Source: Helicobacter magdeburgensis (lineage in GTDB: Bacteria > Campylobacterota > Campylobacteria > Campylobacterales > Helicobacteraceae). Taken from it: a stretch of 64,000 nucleotides of DNA. Positions within the stretch are counted from its first letter, which is position 1; the number at the start of each line of letters is the position of its first letter. The translations under genes were made by a program, and so were the position numbers. The stretch spans positions 1 through 64,000 of the forward strand of contig NZ_JRPE02000004.1 in the NCBI RefSeq assembly GCF_000765825.2, in the 5' to 3' direction. Below are positions 1 through 9,512 of this stretch, in pieces. Under the pieces are notes generated by a model that saw only the letters and a list, made by a program, of their open reading frames with translations, was not told where the DNA came from and searched no databases.

Positions 1-26
1 ATAGAGCTAATTAACAATCTTTTCAT
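1..26 (-). CDS. 5' end of an unidentified leftward gene (cut by window edge)
   Basis: An ATG on the minus strand at 26-24 follows a strong AAGGAG ribosome binding site (39-34) with 7-nt spacing and opens a frame reading MKRLLISS before the window ends. The basic, hydrophobic start could be a signal peptide, but eight codons cannot identify a product. It lies downstream of pabA in the same direction, and a C14 tract sits about 60 nt upstream of the start, so its expression may be switchable. Confidence 0.55.
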
Positions 27-86
27 TGTTATTCTCCTTGTTGTAATTTTTGCTTGTTTAAAAAACATAGCGGAGCGGTTGTAGCA

Positions 87-100
87 CCCCCCCCCCCCCC
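87..100. repeat. Homopolymeric C14 tract (G14 on the minus strand)
   Basis: Fourteen consecutive C residues lie between pabA and the start codon of the left-edge gene, about 60 bases upstream of that start. In Helicobacter, tracts this long change length by slipped-strand mispairing and drive phase variation. Here the tract lies outside any clear reading frame, so an effect on promoter spacing or mRNA leader structure is the likelier mechanism (inference). Confidence 0.95.
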
Positions 101-123
101 ATTTGCCTTAAAACAAGGCAAAT
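101..123. repeat. Perfect 9-bp inverted repeat abutting the C14 tract
   Basis: ATTTGCCTT and AAGGCAAAT are perfect reverse complements separated by AAAAC. The hairpin touches the C14 tract. On the minus strand G14 follows it rather than a T-run, so it is a poor classical terminator. It may be an operator or a leader hairpin for the left-edge gene. Confidence 0.6.
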
Positions 124-164
124 GATAAGAAAAAAGTAAAATGTATGTAACAAAATGTAATAAT

Positions 165-266
165 TTAAGTCAAAATCTCTTGTGGTGTGAGTGGAATCAA
201 TACAAATCCCATAAGCAAAACCAATAAAACTACATTAGCACTCTCCACAACCCCATAAAAATACAA
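165..266 (-). other. Small hydrophobic open frame in frame with and just after pabA
   Basis: After the pabA TAG (281-279) the same frame stays open to TAA at 167-165. From a TTG at 266 it encodes about 33 residues with a strongly hydrophobic centre (NVVLLVLLMGFVLIPL), which looks like one membrane span. No convincing ribosome binding site precedes it, so it may be an untranslated remnant, a readthrough tail or a tiny membrane protein. Confidence 0.2.
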
Positions 267-278
267 AACACTTAAGTT

Positions 279-935
279 CTATAAAGTCAGAAAATTTTTC
301 ATAATCCTTTTGCCTTTTTGTTGCAGAATAGATTCAGGGTGAAACTGCACACCATAGCAATCATAATCCTTAGTCTTAAGCACCATAAGCACATTATTTT
401 CACTATATCCCAACGCCTCACACTCCCCAAGCTTACTGACATAAAGCGAATGATAGAGGGCTACTTGTATGCCTTGTGGGATACCTTCAAACAAAGCATT
501 TGGCGTAAAATATAATCTTACACTCTTTGCGTGAGTGGGATTTGGCAAAGAGATGACTTCCCCACCAAAAGCTTGAGCGATACATTGATGTCCTAGGCAG
601 ATTCCTAGAATCTTATGCGTTGGAGCAAAAGTTACAATTGCTTCCAAACACACGCCTGAATCTAGCGGGTGGCTGGGACCGGGCGAGATGATAAGATGAG
701 AAAAATCAAGCTTTTTTATACAAGATAGTGGCGTGTCATTTGGCACAATTTGTGGTTTAACACCAAGGGTTGAGAGCAGATATACGACATTGTAAGTAAA
801 AGAATCATAATTATCAATAATCAATACTTGCTTATGTGAAAAGCTGCTTGTATGGCTTGTGGGGGTTGCATTATTTGTTGGGTTTGCGTTACCTGTGGGG
901 CGTTTTTTATGTTTTTTATGTTGATTATGTTTCAT
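279..935 (-). CDS. pabA: Aminodeoxychorismate synthase glutaminase subunit (PabA)
   Basis: A class I glutamine amidotransferase that would supply ammonia to PabB for para-aminobenzoate (folate) synthesis. The fold starts at VLIIDNYDSFTYN (about residue 37). The nucleophile is Cys113 in GICLGHQ, and His199 and Glu201 lie in FHPES. The ATG overlaps the upstream pabB stop by 4 bases, implying translational coupling. Residues 1-35 are a His/Lys/Asn/Thr-rich extension that is not part of the domain; no better start follows it. PabA and TrpG are close paralogues. The neighbouring pabB-pabC fusion favours PabA here, since a separate TrpG-TrpD fusion lies at 26,952. Confidence 0.88.
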   Translation of the reverse strand: MKHNQHKKHKKRPTGNANPTNNATPTSHTSSFSHKQVLIIDNYDSFTYNVVYLLSTLGVKPQIVPNDTPLSCIKKLDFSHLIISPGPSHPLDSGVCLEAIVTFAPTHKILGICLGHQCIAQAFGGEVISLPNPTHAKSVRLYFTPNALFEGIPQGIQVALYHSLYVSKLGECEALGYSENNVLMVLKTKDYDCYGVQFHPESILQQKGKRIMKNFLTL

Positions 936-2863
936 CGCTTATCGCCTTGAAGATTTTTAAGATTCTGCGTTTCTAGCTCCACTTGCACTATGCCCCGCAC
1001 GGAGTTAAGAGCAAAGATTCTATCTGCCTTATGCAAATGCTTAATTGTGAGCCTTTTTTCAAAAATAAGCCCAGAATCTAAAAGCACATTCCGCAATGTG
1101 CCTTGCAGTAGCCCACTTTGTGAATGCGGAGTGCAAAATCTCCCTTTCATCTCGCACACAATATTGCTTCTGCTGCCTTCTGTAATCTCACCTTTTTGAT
1201 TATAAAAAATCATATCAAAAATTTTTCCCTGCTCTATCATCTTTTGTGCCGTTGAAAAATGTGAGCGGTAGGTTGTTTTATGCGAAACAAGCAAATGAGT
1301 AGAATCTAGTGTCTTAGAAGAGATTATCACTTTATTGGTAGAAAGTGGCAATAGGGGTAAGGATTCTAAACGCAAATTGCCATTATGACATAAGGTAAGT
1401 CGCAATATACATTCATTACTAAGCTTACTTATATTTTTGCTCCCATTTATGCCAAGATTCTCACAAAACTGCGTTGAATCCTGCCACATCGTGTTATCAA
1501 TACAAGACAAATCTCCACATTGCATACAAAATGCGTCAAAAGTAGTAATGTCTAGCTGATTTGTGCGTTGCGATGAGACAAGGCGGGAGAGCTGCTCTGT
1601 ATTGAACCCCAAGGCTAAGGCACTGCTTTGCAATCGCTTCAAATGCCTATCAAGCAGAAAAATACGCCCATTCCTATAAAGCATTGTTTCAAATAAGTCA
1701 TACTGCCGATTTTGAGCGTTTAAAAACTTACTTTTTAGTTTTAATTCAGCAAACTCATCTTCACATACAGAATCCCACACTACCCCACTTCCCACGCCAT
1801 AGCGATATATCTTTTCATTGTGAATCTTACTCAAAGTGCGGATAGGTACACAAAAGCAAGTCTCCTTATGTGAAACAACACCCAAAGCCCCACAATACAC
1901 ACCTCTTGGGCGAGATTCTAGCTGTGAGATAAGCTCCATCGTCTTAAGCTTTGGTGCGCCTGTGATAGAGCCACACGGAAAGAGTGCTTGAAAAATCTGT
2001 GAAAGCAAAAAGCCCTTATTTACATCATTGTGTAAGCGCCCCTTGATTGTGGAAATCATTTGATGAACGGAGGGGTAGGAATGAATAGCACACAGCTCTT
2101 TAACCTTCAGCGAGTTTGGCACAATCACCTTGCTTAAATCATTACGCAATAAATCAACAATCATTAAATTTTCACTGCGATTTTTACTATCCTTTTGTAA
2201 GGCAAGTTTCAAGGCTTTATCTTTTGCTTTTTGCTCTTTTATATTGAGATTCTCATCGTGTAATGCCCTTTTTATCGTGCCTTTCATAGGCTGAGTTGTA
2301 ATGATATTATGTTTTATTTTGAAAAATAATTCTGGCGAAAAACATAGGACTTTAAGAAAAGCATTGCTGATGTATGCCTTGTATGGGGTGTTTTGCCTAA
2401 GGGAGAGATGTTGAAAAAGTTGTTTTGATGACAGGGAAGAGTGGAGCAAAATCTCTTGAGTGTAGTTCAGCTGATAGGTGTGTCCTTGTTTAATATTTTC
2501 TTTAATGGCAAGAAAATGTTGATTGTAGGCTTTGTAATCTAAGTCTTTAGCGACATTGAGAGAAAACTTACCTTTGGGCTTAAGTGATTTTATTTTTTTT
2601 CGCTTATGATAAAGGGCAAAATATAATAGGGGCTGCTTTTTGTGTTGATGTGTGATGACAGGCAGAGTGGCATAGGCATTCATACAATGGGCTTGGAGCA
2701 AGATTCCAGCCTCGTAAGTCATATAGCCTAGAAAATAGCCCTTTTGCTTTGTAGTGATAAACTCATCAAGAATCTGTAAAGCTTGAAGTAATCCATTTAT
2801 ATCAAAAGCATAAAGTTTCCGCACACAATGTGTATAACTATAATCCCCATATATCGCTTTCAT
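932..2863 (-). CDS. pabB: Aminodeoxychorismate synthase component I fused to aminodeoxychorismate lyase (PabB-PabC)
   Basis: A 643-residue two-domain protein. Residues 1 to about 375 form a chorismate-binding domain with CGSITGAPKLKTMELI and the RGVYCGALG motif; it would make aminodeoxychorismate from chorismate using ammonia from PabA. Residues from about 385 resemble class IV PLP lyases: YDLFETMLYRNGRIFLLDRH, a probable PLP lysine in SHKTTYR, and EITEGSRSNI. This domain would release p-aminobenzoate and pyruvate. The start has an AAGGA site upstream and a -10-like TATACT about 36 bases away. It is the first gene of a leftward pair with pabA. Confidence 0.9.
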   Translation of the reverse strand: MKAIYGDYSYTHCVRKLYAFDINGLLQALQILDEFITTKQKGYFLGYMTYEAGILLQAHCMNAYATLPVITHQHKKQPLLYFALYHKRKKIKSLKPKGKFSLNVAKDLDYKAYNQHFLAIKENIKQGHTYQLNYTQEILLHSSLSSKQLFQHLSLRQNTPYKAYISNAFLKVLCFSPELFFKIKHNIITTQPMKGTIKRALHDENLNIKEQKAKDKALKLALQKDSKNRSENLMIVDLLRNDLSKVIVPNSLKVKELCAIHSYPSVHQMISTIKGRLHNDVNKGFLLSQIFQALFPCGSITGAPKLKTMELISQLESRPRGVYCGALGVVSHKETCFCVPIRTLSKIHNEKIYRYGVGSGVVWDSVCEDEFAELKLKSKFLNAQNRQYDLFETMLYRNGRIFLLDRHLKRLQSSALALGFNTEQLSRLVSSQRTNQLDITTFDAFCMQCGDLSCIDNTMWQDSTQFCENLGINGSKNISKLSNECILRLTLCHNGNLRLESLPLLPLSTNKVIISSKTLDSTHLLVSHKTTYRSHFSTAQKMIEQGKIFDMIFYNQKGEITEGSRSNIVCEMKGRFCTPHSQSGLLQGTLRNVLLDSGLIFEKRLTIKHLHKADRIFALNSVRGIVQVELETQNLKNLQGDKR

Positions 2864-2898
2864 TTATGTCCTTTTGCCTAAGTCAAATAAAAGGAAAA

Positions 2899-2904
2899 GT
2901 ATAG
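2899..2904 (-). promoter_or_regulatory. Putative -10 element for pabBC-pabA
   Basis: Minus strand reads AAGCTATACTTTT; TATACT ends about 36 bases before the pabB ATG. Epsilonproteobacterial promoters often lack a clear -35 box, and none is seen here. Confidence 0.45.
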
Positions 2905-3021
2905 CTTAAAATATGAAAGTCACAGCAATATAACACTCATCATTAAGCAAGGTAACAAAAGATTGAAAGCGGACTAAAAGCGTTGAGAAACAACAATAAA
3001 AGAAAGAAATTTAGAAAGTAA

Positions 3022-3052
3022 AGTAAAAAGCTAGAAATCCTAGCTTTTTACT
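3022..3052 (-). terminator. Intrinsic terminator of the S10-spc-alpha cluster
   Basis: A perfect 13-bp inverted repeat (AGTAAAAAGCTAG / CTAGCTTTTTACT, 5-nt loop) lies directly after the rplQ stop. On the minus strand the 3' arm carries TTTTT and is followed by further T-rich sequence. It separates the ribosomal cluster from pabBC. Confidence 0.8.
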
Positions 3053-3056
3053 CATA

Positions 3057-3407
3057 TTACACAAACTCAATGATGGCCATTTGCGAAGCATCACCCTTTC
3101 GCAATCTCGTGCGTTGGATTCTTGTATAGCCACCATTTCTATCTGCGTATTTTGGCGAAAGCTCTGTTACAAGCTTTTTTGTCGCTACCTTATCTTGCAA
3201 ATACGCAAACACATAACGATGCGCGTTTAAGTCATTAGCCTTCCCAGCTGTGATAAGCTTTTCAATATAGCTTTGCAATTCTTTTGCCTTAAATACGCCC
3301 GTTTCTATTTTGCCGTGTGTGATAAGGGCAATCGCAAGATTCTTTAACAATGCCTTGCGATGTGATGAAGTCCGCCCTAGCTTTCTGTATCCGTGTCCGT
3401 GTCTCAT
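3057..3407 (-). CDS. rplQ: 50S ribosomal protein L17
   Basis: A 116-residue protein starting [21 protein letters not shown], the L17 signature. L17 binds 23S rRNA near the peptide exit tunnel. It is the last gene of the alpha operon, 11 bases after rpoA, and is followed at once by a terminator hairpin. Confidence 0.97.
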   Translation of the reverse strand: MRHGHGYRKLGRTSSHRKALLKNLAIALITHGKIETGVFKAKELQSYIEKLITAGKANDLNAHRYVFAYLQDKVATKKLVTELSPKYADRNGGYTRIQRTRLRKGDASQMAIIEFV

Positions 3408-3418
3408 ATTCCTACTCC

Positions 3419-4423
3419 CTAACTATTTCTAATTTTTGCTAATTTGCGATTAAGAAGCTGCAAAATATCATCAGCAATCTCCCCACCAACAGGGTATCCA
3501 AGCTCCTCTAGCTTTTCAGCTATCTCATCATAAGATTTTTTGCCCATATTCTTAATGTTTTTAAGCTCATTTTCACTCATAATAACAAGCTCTCCCACAT
3601 ACTTCAAGCCTGATCTGTCAAGGCAGTTAAAGCATCTTGCACTAAGATTCAGCGTATCAATCTTAATCATCAATGTCTTCAACTCCCCAGAATCTTCAGC
3701 AATGCTTTTACTGCCATTTGGCGTAGCACTTAAATCAACACCAAAGATACTCATTTGCTTATGCATAACCGATATAGCCTCTTTAAAGGCAGTAAGTGGC
3801 TCTATCTGCCCATCTGTCTCTATATCAAAGATAATCTTCTCATAGTTTGGATTGTCCTCAACAAGCACATTTTCAATCTCATAAACAGCCTTTTTCACGG
3901 GCGTAAAATATGCATCAAGAGGAATATAATCCTCTGTTATCTTGCCACGGATACTCTCGCTTGGCACATAGCCTATACCCTTTTGCACGATGAGTGAAAA
4001 ACTAATTGAAGCATTCTCATTAATTGTAGCCAAATACGCCTCAGGATTCACCACATCTACACTTTCATTGGCAAGCTCATTAGCACTTAGCACCATAGGT
4101 CCCTTAAACTCATAATGCACCTGCACACTATCAAGTGTCTCATCTTTGATAAGAAAGCGAATGTTTTTAAGATTGCTAATAAAATGAGAAACATCTTCAA
4201 CAATCCCACGAATAGAATCAAACTCGTGTGTAACACCCTGAATCTTAAGTGCAGTAGGAGCATACCCCACAGAGCTTGAAAGCAACAAGCGACGCAATGG
4301 ATGTGCCAAGGTAATAGCATAACCAGATTCAAAAGGATAAGCACTGATTTTAATTCTATTGCTTGAAACCTCTTCAATGCTTATATCTGTAGGGATATAA
4401 GGCTCAATTTTAATCATATTCAT
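3419..4423 (-). CDS. rpoA: DNA-directed RNA polymerase subunit alpha
   Basis: A 334-residue RNA polymerase alpha subunit. The N-terminal domain (to about 230) holds the dimerisation and core-assembly region, with [15 protein letters not shown] near residue 40. The C-terminal domain (about 250-325) carries the helix-hairpin-helix [21 protein letters not shown] that contacts UP elements and activators. A second ATG follows two codons later (MNMIKIEPY), so the exact start is uncertain by two residues. It lies between rpsD and rplQ as in most bacteria. Confidence 0.98.
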   Translation of the reverse strand: MNMIKIEPYIPTDISIEEVSSNRIKISAYPFESGYAITLAHPLRRLLLSSSVGYAPTALKIQGVTHEFDSIRGIVEDVSHFISNLKNIRFLIKDETLDSVQVHYEFKGPMVLSANELANESVDVVNPEAYLATINENASISFSLIVQKGIGYVPSESIRGKITEDYIPLDAYFTPVKKAVYEIENVLVEDNPNYEKIIFDIETDGQIEPLTAFKEAISVMHKQMSIFGVDLSATPNGSKSIAEDSGELKTLMIKIDTLNLSARCFNCLDRSGLKYVGELVIMSENELKNIKNMGKKSYDEIAEKLEELGYPVGGEIADDILQLLNRKLAKIRNS

Positions 4424-4445
4424 TCTGCGTCCTTAATATTATTTA

Positions 4446-5072
4446 TTATTTAGAGTAAAGCTCAACAATCAATCTTTCTTCAATAGGTATCACTACCTCT
4501 TCTCTCTGTGGAAAACGTGTAAAAATACCAAACTTCTTTTCCTTATCCACATCTACCCAAGGCACTATACCTGTTTGAGCTGTCAAATCAATCGCTCGAA
4601 CAACCTGTGGATTATTCTTGCTCTTTTCTTTTACTTCAATTTTTTGCCCGGGCTTAACCATATATGAAGGAATATCCACACGCTTACCATTTACAAGAAT
4701 ATGCCCGTGTGTAACGAGCTGACGCGCAAAGCGGCGAGTCGTAGCAAAGCCCATACGATACACAACATTATCAAGCCGTTGCTCTATGATACGCACAAGA
4801 TTTTCACCCGTATTACCCTCTTGTCTGTTCGCCTCTCTAAACAACGCACGGAATTGCTTTTCACTTACACCATACATAATTTTAGCTTTTTGCTTCTCAC
4901 GAAGCTGTAAGCCATATTCAGAAATTTTACCTCGCTTTTGTCCGTGCTGTCCGGGTCCATAAGGACGCTTATCAAGCGCACTTTTTCCCGCCAATCTTCT
5001 CTCACCTTTTAACGCTAAAGAAACGCCAAATCGTCTTTCTAGTTTTTCAACTGGTCCTCTATATCGTGCCAT
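4446..5072 (-). CDS. rpsD: 30S ribosomal protein S4
   Basis: A 208-residue S4, a primary 16S rRNA binding protein for 30S assembly. The S4 RNA-binding domain spans roughly 95-160 ([34 protein letters not shown]). The N-terminus has no zinc-binding cysteines, so it is the zinc-independent form. It sits 9 bases after rpsK. Confidence 0.98.
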   Translation of the reverse strand: MARYRGPVEKLERRFGVSLALKGERRLAGKSALDKRPYGPGQHGQKRGKISEYGLQLREKQKAKIMYGVSEKQFRALFREANRQEGNTGENLVRIIEQRLDNVVYRMGFATTRRFARQLVTHGHILVNGKRVDIPSYMVKPGQKIEVKEKSKNNPQVVRAIDLTAQTGIVPWVDVDKEKKFGIFTRFPQREEVVIPIEERLIVELYSK

Positions 5073-5081
5073 CTCTACCCC

Positions 5082-5474
5082 TTACACTCTTCTTCTTTTT
5101 GGTGGTCTGCACCCATTATGTGGCAGTGGCGTAACATCTTTAAGCCACAATACCTTAATGCCCTCAATCGCACCAACACTTTTTACCGCAGTCTCGCGTC
5201 CGCTTCCCGGTCCTTGCACTTTAATGCCAACTTCTTTAATACCGCATTCCTTTGCTTTTTCCATCGCAGATTCTACTGCTTGTTGTGCTGCATAAGGAGT
5301 GGATTTTTTACTCCCTTTGAATCCCAAACCACCAGCGGTAGCCCAGCACAACACATTACCCATTTCATCAGTAACAGTTACATTTGTATTGTTAAATGAC
5401 GCAGAAATACACACAACACCTCGTGCAATATTCTTCTTAGCACCTTTTTTCTTTGTTATACTTTTTTTTGCCAT
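5082..5474 (-). CDS. rpsK: 30S ribosomal protein S11
   Basis: A 130-residue S11 of the 30S platform, which helps shape the mRNA exit channel. The core [10 protein letters not shown]-like segment appears as [16 protein letters not shown], and the basic C-terminal tail [10 protein letters not shown] is typical. It lies between rpsM and rpsD in the alpha cluster. Confidence 0.97.
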   Translation of the reverse strand: MAKKSITKKKGAKKNIARGVVCISASFNNTNVTVTDEMGNVLCWATAGGLGFKGSKKSTPYAAQQAVESAMEKAKECGIKEVGIKVQGPGSGRETAVKSVGAIEGIKVLWLKDVTPLPHNGCRPPKRRRV

Positions 5475-5485
5475 TTGACTACTCC

Positions 5486-5848
5486 TTACTTGCTACCAAC
5501 TGTTTTTTTCTTACCTTTGCGTGTGCGGGCGTTATTTTTAGTTGTCTGTCCGCGAACAGGTAAGCCTTTTCTATGTCTTAAACCACGATAGCTTCCCAAA
5601 TCCATTAAGGCTTTGATATCCATTGTTACCTTTTTACGGAGATCTCCCTCCACCATATAACTCTCTTGAATCTTTTTTGCAATTGATGAAACTTCATCTT
5701 CGCTGAGATCAAAAACTCGCTTATCAAAAGAAATATTTACAGCCTTGAGAATATCTCTTGAACTTTTAAGCCCAATGCCGTAAATATAAGTGAGAGCATA
5801 TTCTACTCTTTTCTTTTTTGGCAAATCTACACCAGCAATTCTAGCCAT
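5486..5848 (-). CDS. rpsM: 30S ribosomal protein S13
   Basis: A 120-residue S13 of the 30S head that contacts the P-site tRNA and bridges to the 50S. It has the helix-hairpin-helix region [16 protein letters not shown] and the basic tail [20 protein letters not shown]. It is directly downstream of rpmJ with a 3-base gap. Confidence 0.97.
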   Translation of the reverse strand: MARIAGVDLPKKKRVEYALTYIYGIGLKSSRDILKAVNISFDKRVFDLSEDEVSSIAKKIQESYMVEGDLRKKVTMDIKALMDLGSYRGLRHRKGLPVRGQTTKNNARTRKGKKKTVGSK

Positions 5849-5851
5849 TGT

Positions 5852-5965
5852 TTATCCTTGTCTTTGTTTATGTTTTGGGGTTGAGCAAATCACTCTAACC
5901 ACGCCCTTACGCTTAATAACCTTGCATTTGTCGCACATCTTTTTGACTGAAGGTCTAACTTTCAT
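5852..5965 (-). CDS. rpmJ: 50S ribosomal protein L36 (zinc-binding form)
   Basis: A 37-codon gene reading [20 protein letters not shown] and ending in [10 protein letters not shown]. Cys11, Cys14, Cys27 and His32 form the zinc ribbon of the C+ type. A ribosome binding site AAGGAG precedes the ATG. It lies between infA and rpsM, its usual position at the head of the alpha cluster. Confidence 0.96.
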   Translation of the reverse strand: MKVRPSVKKMCDKCKVIKRKGVVRVICSTPKHKQRQG

Positions 5966-6010
5966 ACCTACTCCTTATGATTTTTTAACTTTTTTGAGTT
6001 AAAACCGCGG

Positions 6011-6016
6011 ATTTTA
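6011..6016 (-). promoter_or_regulatory. Putative internal -10 element before rpmJ-rpsM-rpsK-rpsD-rpoA-rplQ
   Basis: In the 83-base infA-rpmJ gap, the widest inside the cluster, the minus strand reads CTGTAAAATCCGCGG. TAAAAT lies about 45 bases before the rpmJ ATG and resembles the TAAAATCCCG pattern before lolA and fcl. An 8-bp AT-rich inverted repeat (5983-6004) follows it. This could give the alpha genes an extra transcript. Confidence 0.35.
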
Positions 6017-6048
6017 CAGAAAAAATATTTAAAAACTACTTACACGAA

Positions 6049-6267
6049 TTATTTATGTCTATAAGTAATCCTACCCTTATCCAAACTATAAGGTGTAAGC
6101 TCAATTTTGACCGCATCACCGGGTAAAATCTTAATGTAGTGCATACGCATTTTTCCAGCAATATGACACAACACTATATGCCCATTTTCAAGCTGAACGC
6201 GAAAAGTAGCATTTGGCAATGCCTCAATCACCTTCCCATCAACTTCAATCACATCATCTTTTGCCAT
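6049..6267 (-). CDS. infA: Translation initiation factor IF-1
   Basis: A 72-residue OB-fold protein ([19 protein letters not shown], then [14 protein letters not shown]) that binds the 30S A site during initiation. It starts one base after the map stop, so the two are probably co-translated. Confidence 0.97.
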   Translation of the reverse strand: MAKDDVIEVDGKVIEALPNATFRVQLENGHIVLCHIAGKMRMHYIKILPGDAVKIELTPYSLDKGRITYRHK

Positions 6268-6268
6268 T

Positions 6269-7027
6269 TTATACCTCCGTTAAAATCTCTGCCTTGCCAC
6301 CTACAATAGCAATGGTATGTTCATAATGACTTCCATTTAATCCATCTTTAGCCACAACAGACCACTTATCGCCCAAAATCACAGGCTCACCATCTTTTTG
6401 AGCAATCATTGGCTCTATACAAAACACCATACCCTCTTTAATCTTTGGACCCTGCTTCATATTAGGAGATTCTATATAGTTTGGAATCTCTGGCTCTTCG
6501 TGGGGAGCTCTCCCTATTCCGTGTCCGCAAAAGCCACGCAATGGCACAAAACCACGCTTTATAATAGAATCTTGTAAAAAAAAGCTCAATTCCTTAAATC
6601 GCATACCCACTTTAATGTGTGAAATAGCCTCATACAAGACATCTTTTGCACACGCAATAAGATTCTCATTCTCCGTGCTTATCTCACCAATCCCAACACT
6701 AATCGCTGCATCGCCATACCAGCCACCATATTCCACACCGATATCAATCCCCAAAATATCGCCATTTTGCAAACGATACTCATTAGGTATGCCGTGAATG
6801 ATAACTTGGTTAAGTGATGTGCAGATTGATTGTGGGAATCCATAAAGTTTATAAAAAGCAGCTCTTCCGCCTTGTGAAGCGATAAAATCTTTTGCCATAC
6901 TATCAAGCTCAAGGAGAGAAACCCCCTCTTTTGCTTGAGAAGCTAAAAGCTGCAAAGTTTGAGCGACAATCCTATTTGGTATCCGCAAAGATTCTATATC
7001 TTTTTTGCTCTTAATACTAATCGCCAT
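6269..7027 (-). CDS. map: Methionine aminopeptidase, type I
   Basis: A 252-residue enzyme that removes the initiator methionine from nascent proteins. Pita-bread fold metal ligands are visible: Asp in GIDIGV and in WYGDAAIS, His in [12 protein letters not shown], Glu in FCIEPMI, and Glu in HYEHTIAI. It lies between secY and infA, as is common in this cluster. Confidence 0.97.
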   Translation of the reverse strand: MAISIKSKKDIESLRIPNRIVAQTLQLLASQAKEGVSLLELDSMAKDFIASQGGRAAFYKLYGFPQSICTSLNQVIIHGIPNEYRLQNGDILGIDIGVEYGGWYGDAAISVGIGEISTENENLIACAKDVLYEAISHIKVGMRFKELSFFLQDSIIKRGFVPLRGFCGHGIGRAPHEEPEIPNYIESPNMKQGPKIKEGMVFCIEPMIAQKDGEPVILGDKWSVVAKDGLNGSHYEHTIAIVGGKAEILTEV

Positions 7028-7031
7028 ACTC

Positions 7032-8282
7032 TTAGAGCCCTACGGCACTTAGCGTTTGATATTTACTCATATAGATTTGGGCTTCAATGCGTCTCATCGT
7101 ATCAATGGCAACCTGCACGACAATAAGCACTGCTGTCCCACCAAAATAGAAAGGCACCCCCGTAAATTTCACAAGCACCCAAGGAAGTGTGGAGACAAGA
7201 GCTAAATACAACGCGCCCCAAAATGTAAGATTACTTGCAACATTATTAAGGAAATTTGTCGTTCCTTCACCGGGACGCAAACCGGGTATAAAACCACCCT
7301 GCCTTTTAAGATTATCTGCAATATCCTTGGCATTAAACACAATAGAAGCATAAAAATATGCAAAGAAAATTACAAAGATAAACATTAAAAGATTATATAT
7401 ATACCCATCAGGTCGTAAAATATCCGCCACAGCTTGAATCACGCTATTTGAAGAAGCTTGTAAAATCGTGGAAGGAAACACAAGCAACGCGGAAGCAAAA
7501 ATAGGGGGGATAACGCCACTTAGATTCATTTTTACAGGAATGTAATTCATAATGCGTTTGTTTTGATTTTGCATAACAACCTTGCGTGCATATGAAACAG
7601 GTATGCGTCTCTCAGCCAACTCAATGAAAATAATTACCCCAACAGTAACCAAAATTACCACAAGAAGAATAAGGAGTACAAAGACATTGAGTTGTCCGGT
7701 ATTTACAAGATTAAAAGTCTTACCAATATCTGAAGGAATTACTGAAACAATCCCAGCAAAAATAATAAGGCTTATCCCATTACCCACACCGCGTTGCGTA
7801 ATCTGCTCCCCAATCCACATAAGCAACATTGTCCCCGTAAGCATAGAAAACACAGCCACAACGATGAATAGATTCAAATCAATCTTAATAGCCCCATTGC
7901 TCATACTATTTAGTCCAATACTTACACTCACTGCTTGAATAATCGTAATTCCAATAGTTGCATAACGCACGATTTGCATATATTTTTGCATACCATCGCG
8001 TTCTTTTTTCATTTTGCCAAGATTAGGAAAAGTCGCTGCGAGAAGCTCCATAATGATAGAAGCTGTGATGTAGGGCATAATACCCAAGGAGATGATACTA
8101 AAACGCTCTACCGCATTACCGCTAAACATATTAAACAAGCCTAAGGCATTATTTGCATTATCATCAATAAATGACTTAATGATAGATACATCAACACCCG
8201 GGACTGGCACATACGCCAAGATTCTATACGCAAATAAAAAAGCAAGTGTGATAAGAATCTTATTTACAATGCCTTTTGTCAT
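7032..8282 (-). CDS. secY: Protein translocase subunit SecY
   Basis: A 416-residue inner-membrane channel protein with about ten membrane segments. It begins with the helix TLAFLFAYRILAYVPVPGVD. The cytoplasmic loop between segments 4 and 5 contains RRIPVSYARKV, and the late loop holds LKRQGGFIPGLRPGEGT. It forms SecYEG with SecG (58,083 here) and works with SecA (30,927). Its ATG overlaps the rplO stop by one base. Confidence 0.97.
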   Translation of the reverse strand: MTKGIVNKILITLAFLFAYRILAYVPVPGVDVSIIKSFIDDNANNALGLFNMFSGNAVERFSIISLGIMPYITASIIMELLAATFPNLGKMKKERDGMQKYMQIVRYATIGITIIQAVSVSIGLNSMSNGAIKIDLNLFIVVAVFSMLTGTMLLMWIGEQITQRGVGNGISLIIFAGIVSVIPSDIGKTFNLVNTGQLNVFVLLILLVVILVTVGVIIFIELAERRIPVSYARKVVMQNQNKRIMNYIPVKMNLSGVIPPIFASALLVFPSTILQASSNSVIQAVADILRPDGYIYNLLMFIFVIFFAYFYASIVFNAKDIADNLKRQGGFIPGLRPGEGTTNFLNNVASNLTFWGALYLALVSTLPWVLVKFTGVPFYFGGTAVLIVVQVAIDTMRRIEAQIYMSKYQTLSAVGL

Positions 8283-8680
8283 TATTTACTTCCACTTGTT
8301 TTAATACACTCATCTTTGATTTTAGACACCAAACCCTTAGCTTTTGAGCCAATAAGTTTAACACTTACCGCATTTTTAGGAATACTAAAATGTTTGCGTA
8401 AAGTCTCCATATCAATTTGTGCCATTGAATCAAAGATTTGTGATTTATCTACATTGATGACAATAGGCTTTTGCACACGCGAAGTAAAGCCCACTTTAGG
8501 CAAACGCCTTTGCAATGGCTGTTGTCCACCTTCAAATCCTCTCTTTGCCTTATAACCACTTCTAGCAGTTTGTCCTTTGCCACCACGAGTGGAGGTTTTT
8601 CCCATACCACTGCCTTGCCCTCTACCTACACGCTTAATGTCTTTTGTGCTACCTTGTGCGGGTTTAATTTTTTCTAGCAT
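8282..8680 (-). CDS. rplO: 50S ribosomal protein L15
   Basis: A 132-residue L15 with the Gly/Lys-rich N-terminus ([20 protein letters not shown]) that threads into 23S rRNA. It follows rpsE directly; rpmD (L30), found here in many bacteria, is absent, as usual in epsilonproteobacteria. Confidence 0.97.
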   Translation of the reverse strand: MLEKIKPAQGSTKDIKRVGRGQGSGMGKTSTRGGKGQTARSGYKAKRGFEGGQQPLQRRLPKVGFTSRVQKPIVINVDKSQIFDSMAQIDMETLRKHFSIPKNAVSVKLIGSKAKGLVSKIKDECIKTSGSK

Positions 8681-8690
8681 AAGTTACTCC

Positions 8691-9131
8691 TTAAGCTTTA
8701 ATTCGTGCAAGTGCATCAATAGTCGCACGCACCACATTGTAAGGATTATTTGACCCAAGTGATTTTGTCAAAATATCCTTAATGCCTGCAAGTTCTATTA
8801 CCGGACGCGTAGAGCCACCAGCGATAACACCTGTTCCCTCACTTGCTGGTTTTAATAGAATCTTACTTGCATTATATTTATGCTCAATATCGTGAGCAAT
8901 CGTTGTGCCTTTAATATTCACTTTGATGATATTTTTAAACGCATCATCAATAGCTTTTTTTATCGCATCGGGAACTTCCTTTGCCTTACCAAGCCCAAAG
9001 CCAACAAGTCCATTTTTATTCCCTACAACAACAAGTGCATTAAAGCGGAATCTACGCCCACCTTTTACAACCTTAGTAACCCTACCGATATTCACAACAA
9101 CTTCGCTAAATTCTTCTCTATTGATTTCCAT
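8691..9131 (-). CDS. rpsE: 30S ribosomal protein S5
   Basis: A 146-residue S5. The N-terminal double-stranded RNA-binding fold ([20 protein letters not shown]) is followed by the C-terminal domain ending in [15 protein letters not shown]5 lies at the mRNA entry side of the 30S and influences decoding accuracy. Confidence 0.97.
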   Translation of the reverse strand: MEINREEFSEVVVNIGRVTKVVKGGRRFRFNALVVVGNKNGLVGFGLGKAKEVPDAIKKAIDDAFKNIIKVNIKGTTIAHDIEHKYNASKILLKPASEGTGVIAGGSTRPVIELAGIKDILTKSLGSNNPYNVVRATIDALARIKA

Positions 9132-9141
9132 AAGCTTCCTT

Positions 9142-9498
9142 TTATAACTTTATGCCATTTTCACGCAAAGTATCAGCAAATGCCGCTACAACGCCGTGAT
9201 AAAGGTATCCATTTCTATCAAATACCGCCTCTGTAATCTTGGCTTTTTTTAATAATCCTGCAAATTCAATGGCAATCTGCTTTGCATTTTCCCTGTTATT
9301 ACCCAAGCCAAGCTTTTTGCCATCTACACTTGCCAATGTTACACCTGCTTCATCATTGATAGCTTGTGCATAAAGATACTTGTTAGACTTAAACACACTT
9401 ATTCGCGGCTTATCTGCCACGCCAAAAATCCTACCCCTTGTGCGGAGCTTTCTCTTTACCTTGAGAAGTTGCTTTCGTTTCAACACCTTTTCTGTCAT
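9142..9498 (-). CDS. rplR: 50S ribosomal protein L18
   Basis: A 118-residue L18, a 5S rRNA binding protein of the central protuberance. The C-terminal motif [20 protein letters not shown] is diagnostic. It lies between rplF and rpsE in the spc order. Confidence 0.97.
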   Translation of the reverse strand: MTEKVLKRKQLLKVKRKLRTRGRIFGVADKPRISVFKSNKYLYAQAINDEAGVTLASVDGKKLGLGNNRENAKQIAIEFAGLLKKAKITEAVFDRNGYLYHGVVAAFADTLRENGIKL

Positions 9499-9512
9499 AT
9501 CACGCCCCTATA

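Noticed and set aside
2593-2600. A8 (coding strand) run in pabB as a phase switch
   Set aside because: The frame is intact, the run encodes ordinary Lys-rich sequence, and A8 is expected in AT-rich DNA.
5983-6004. 8-bp AT-rich hairpin before rpmJ as a terminator
   Set aside because: On the minus strand it is followed by A-rich sequence, not T-rich, and sits in the middle of an operon.
7582-8144. Overlapping plus-strand frames opposite secY
   Set aside because: They are antisense shadows of a clear SecY with no ribosome binding sites or recognisable domains.
8681-8690. Missing rpmD between rpsE and rplO as a deletion
   Set aside because: Absence of L30 is the normal state in epsilonproteobacteria, not a lesion here.
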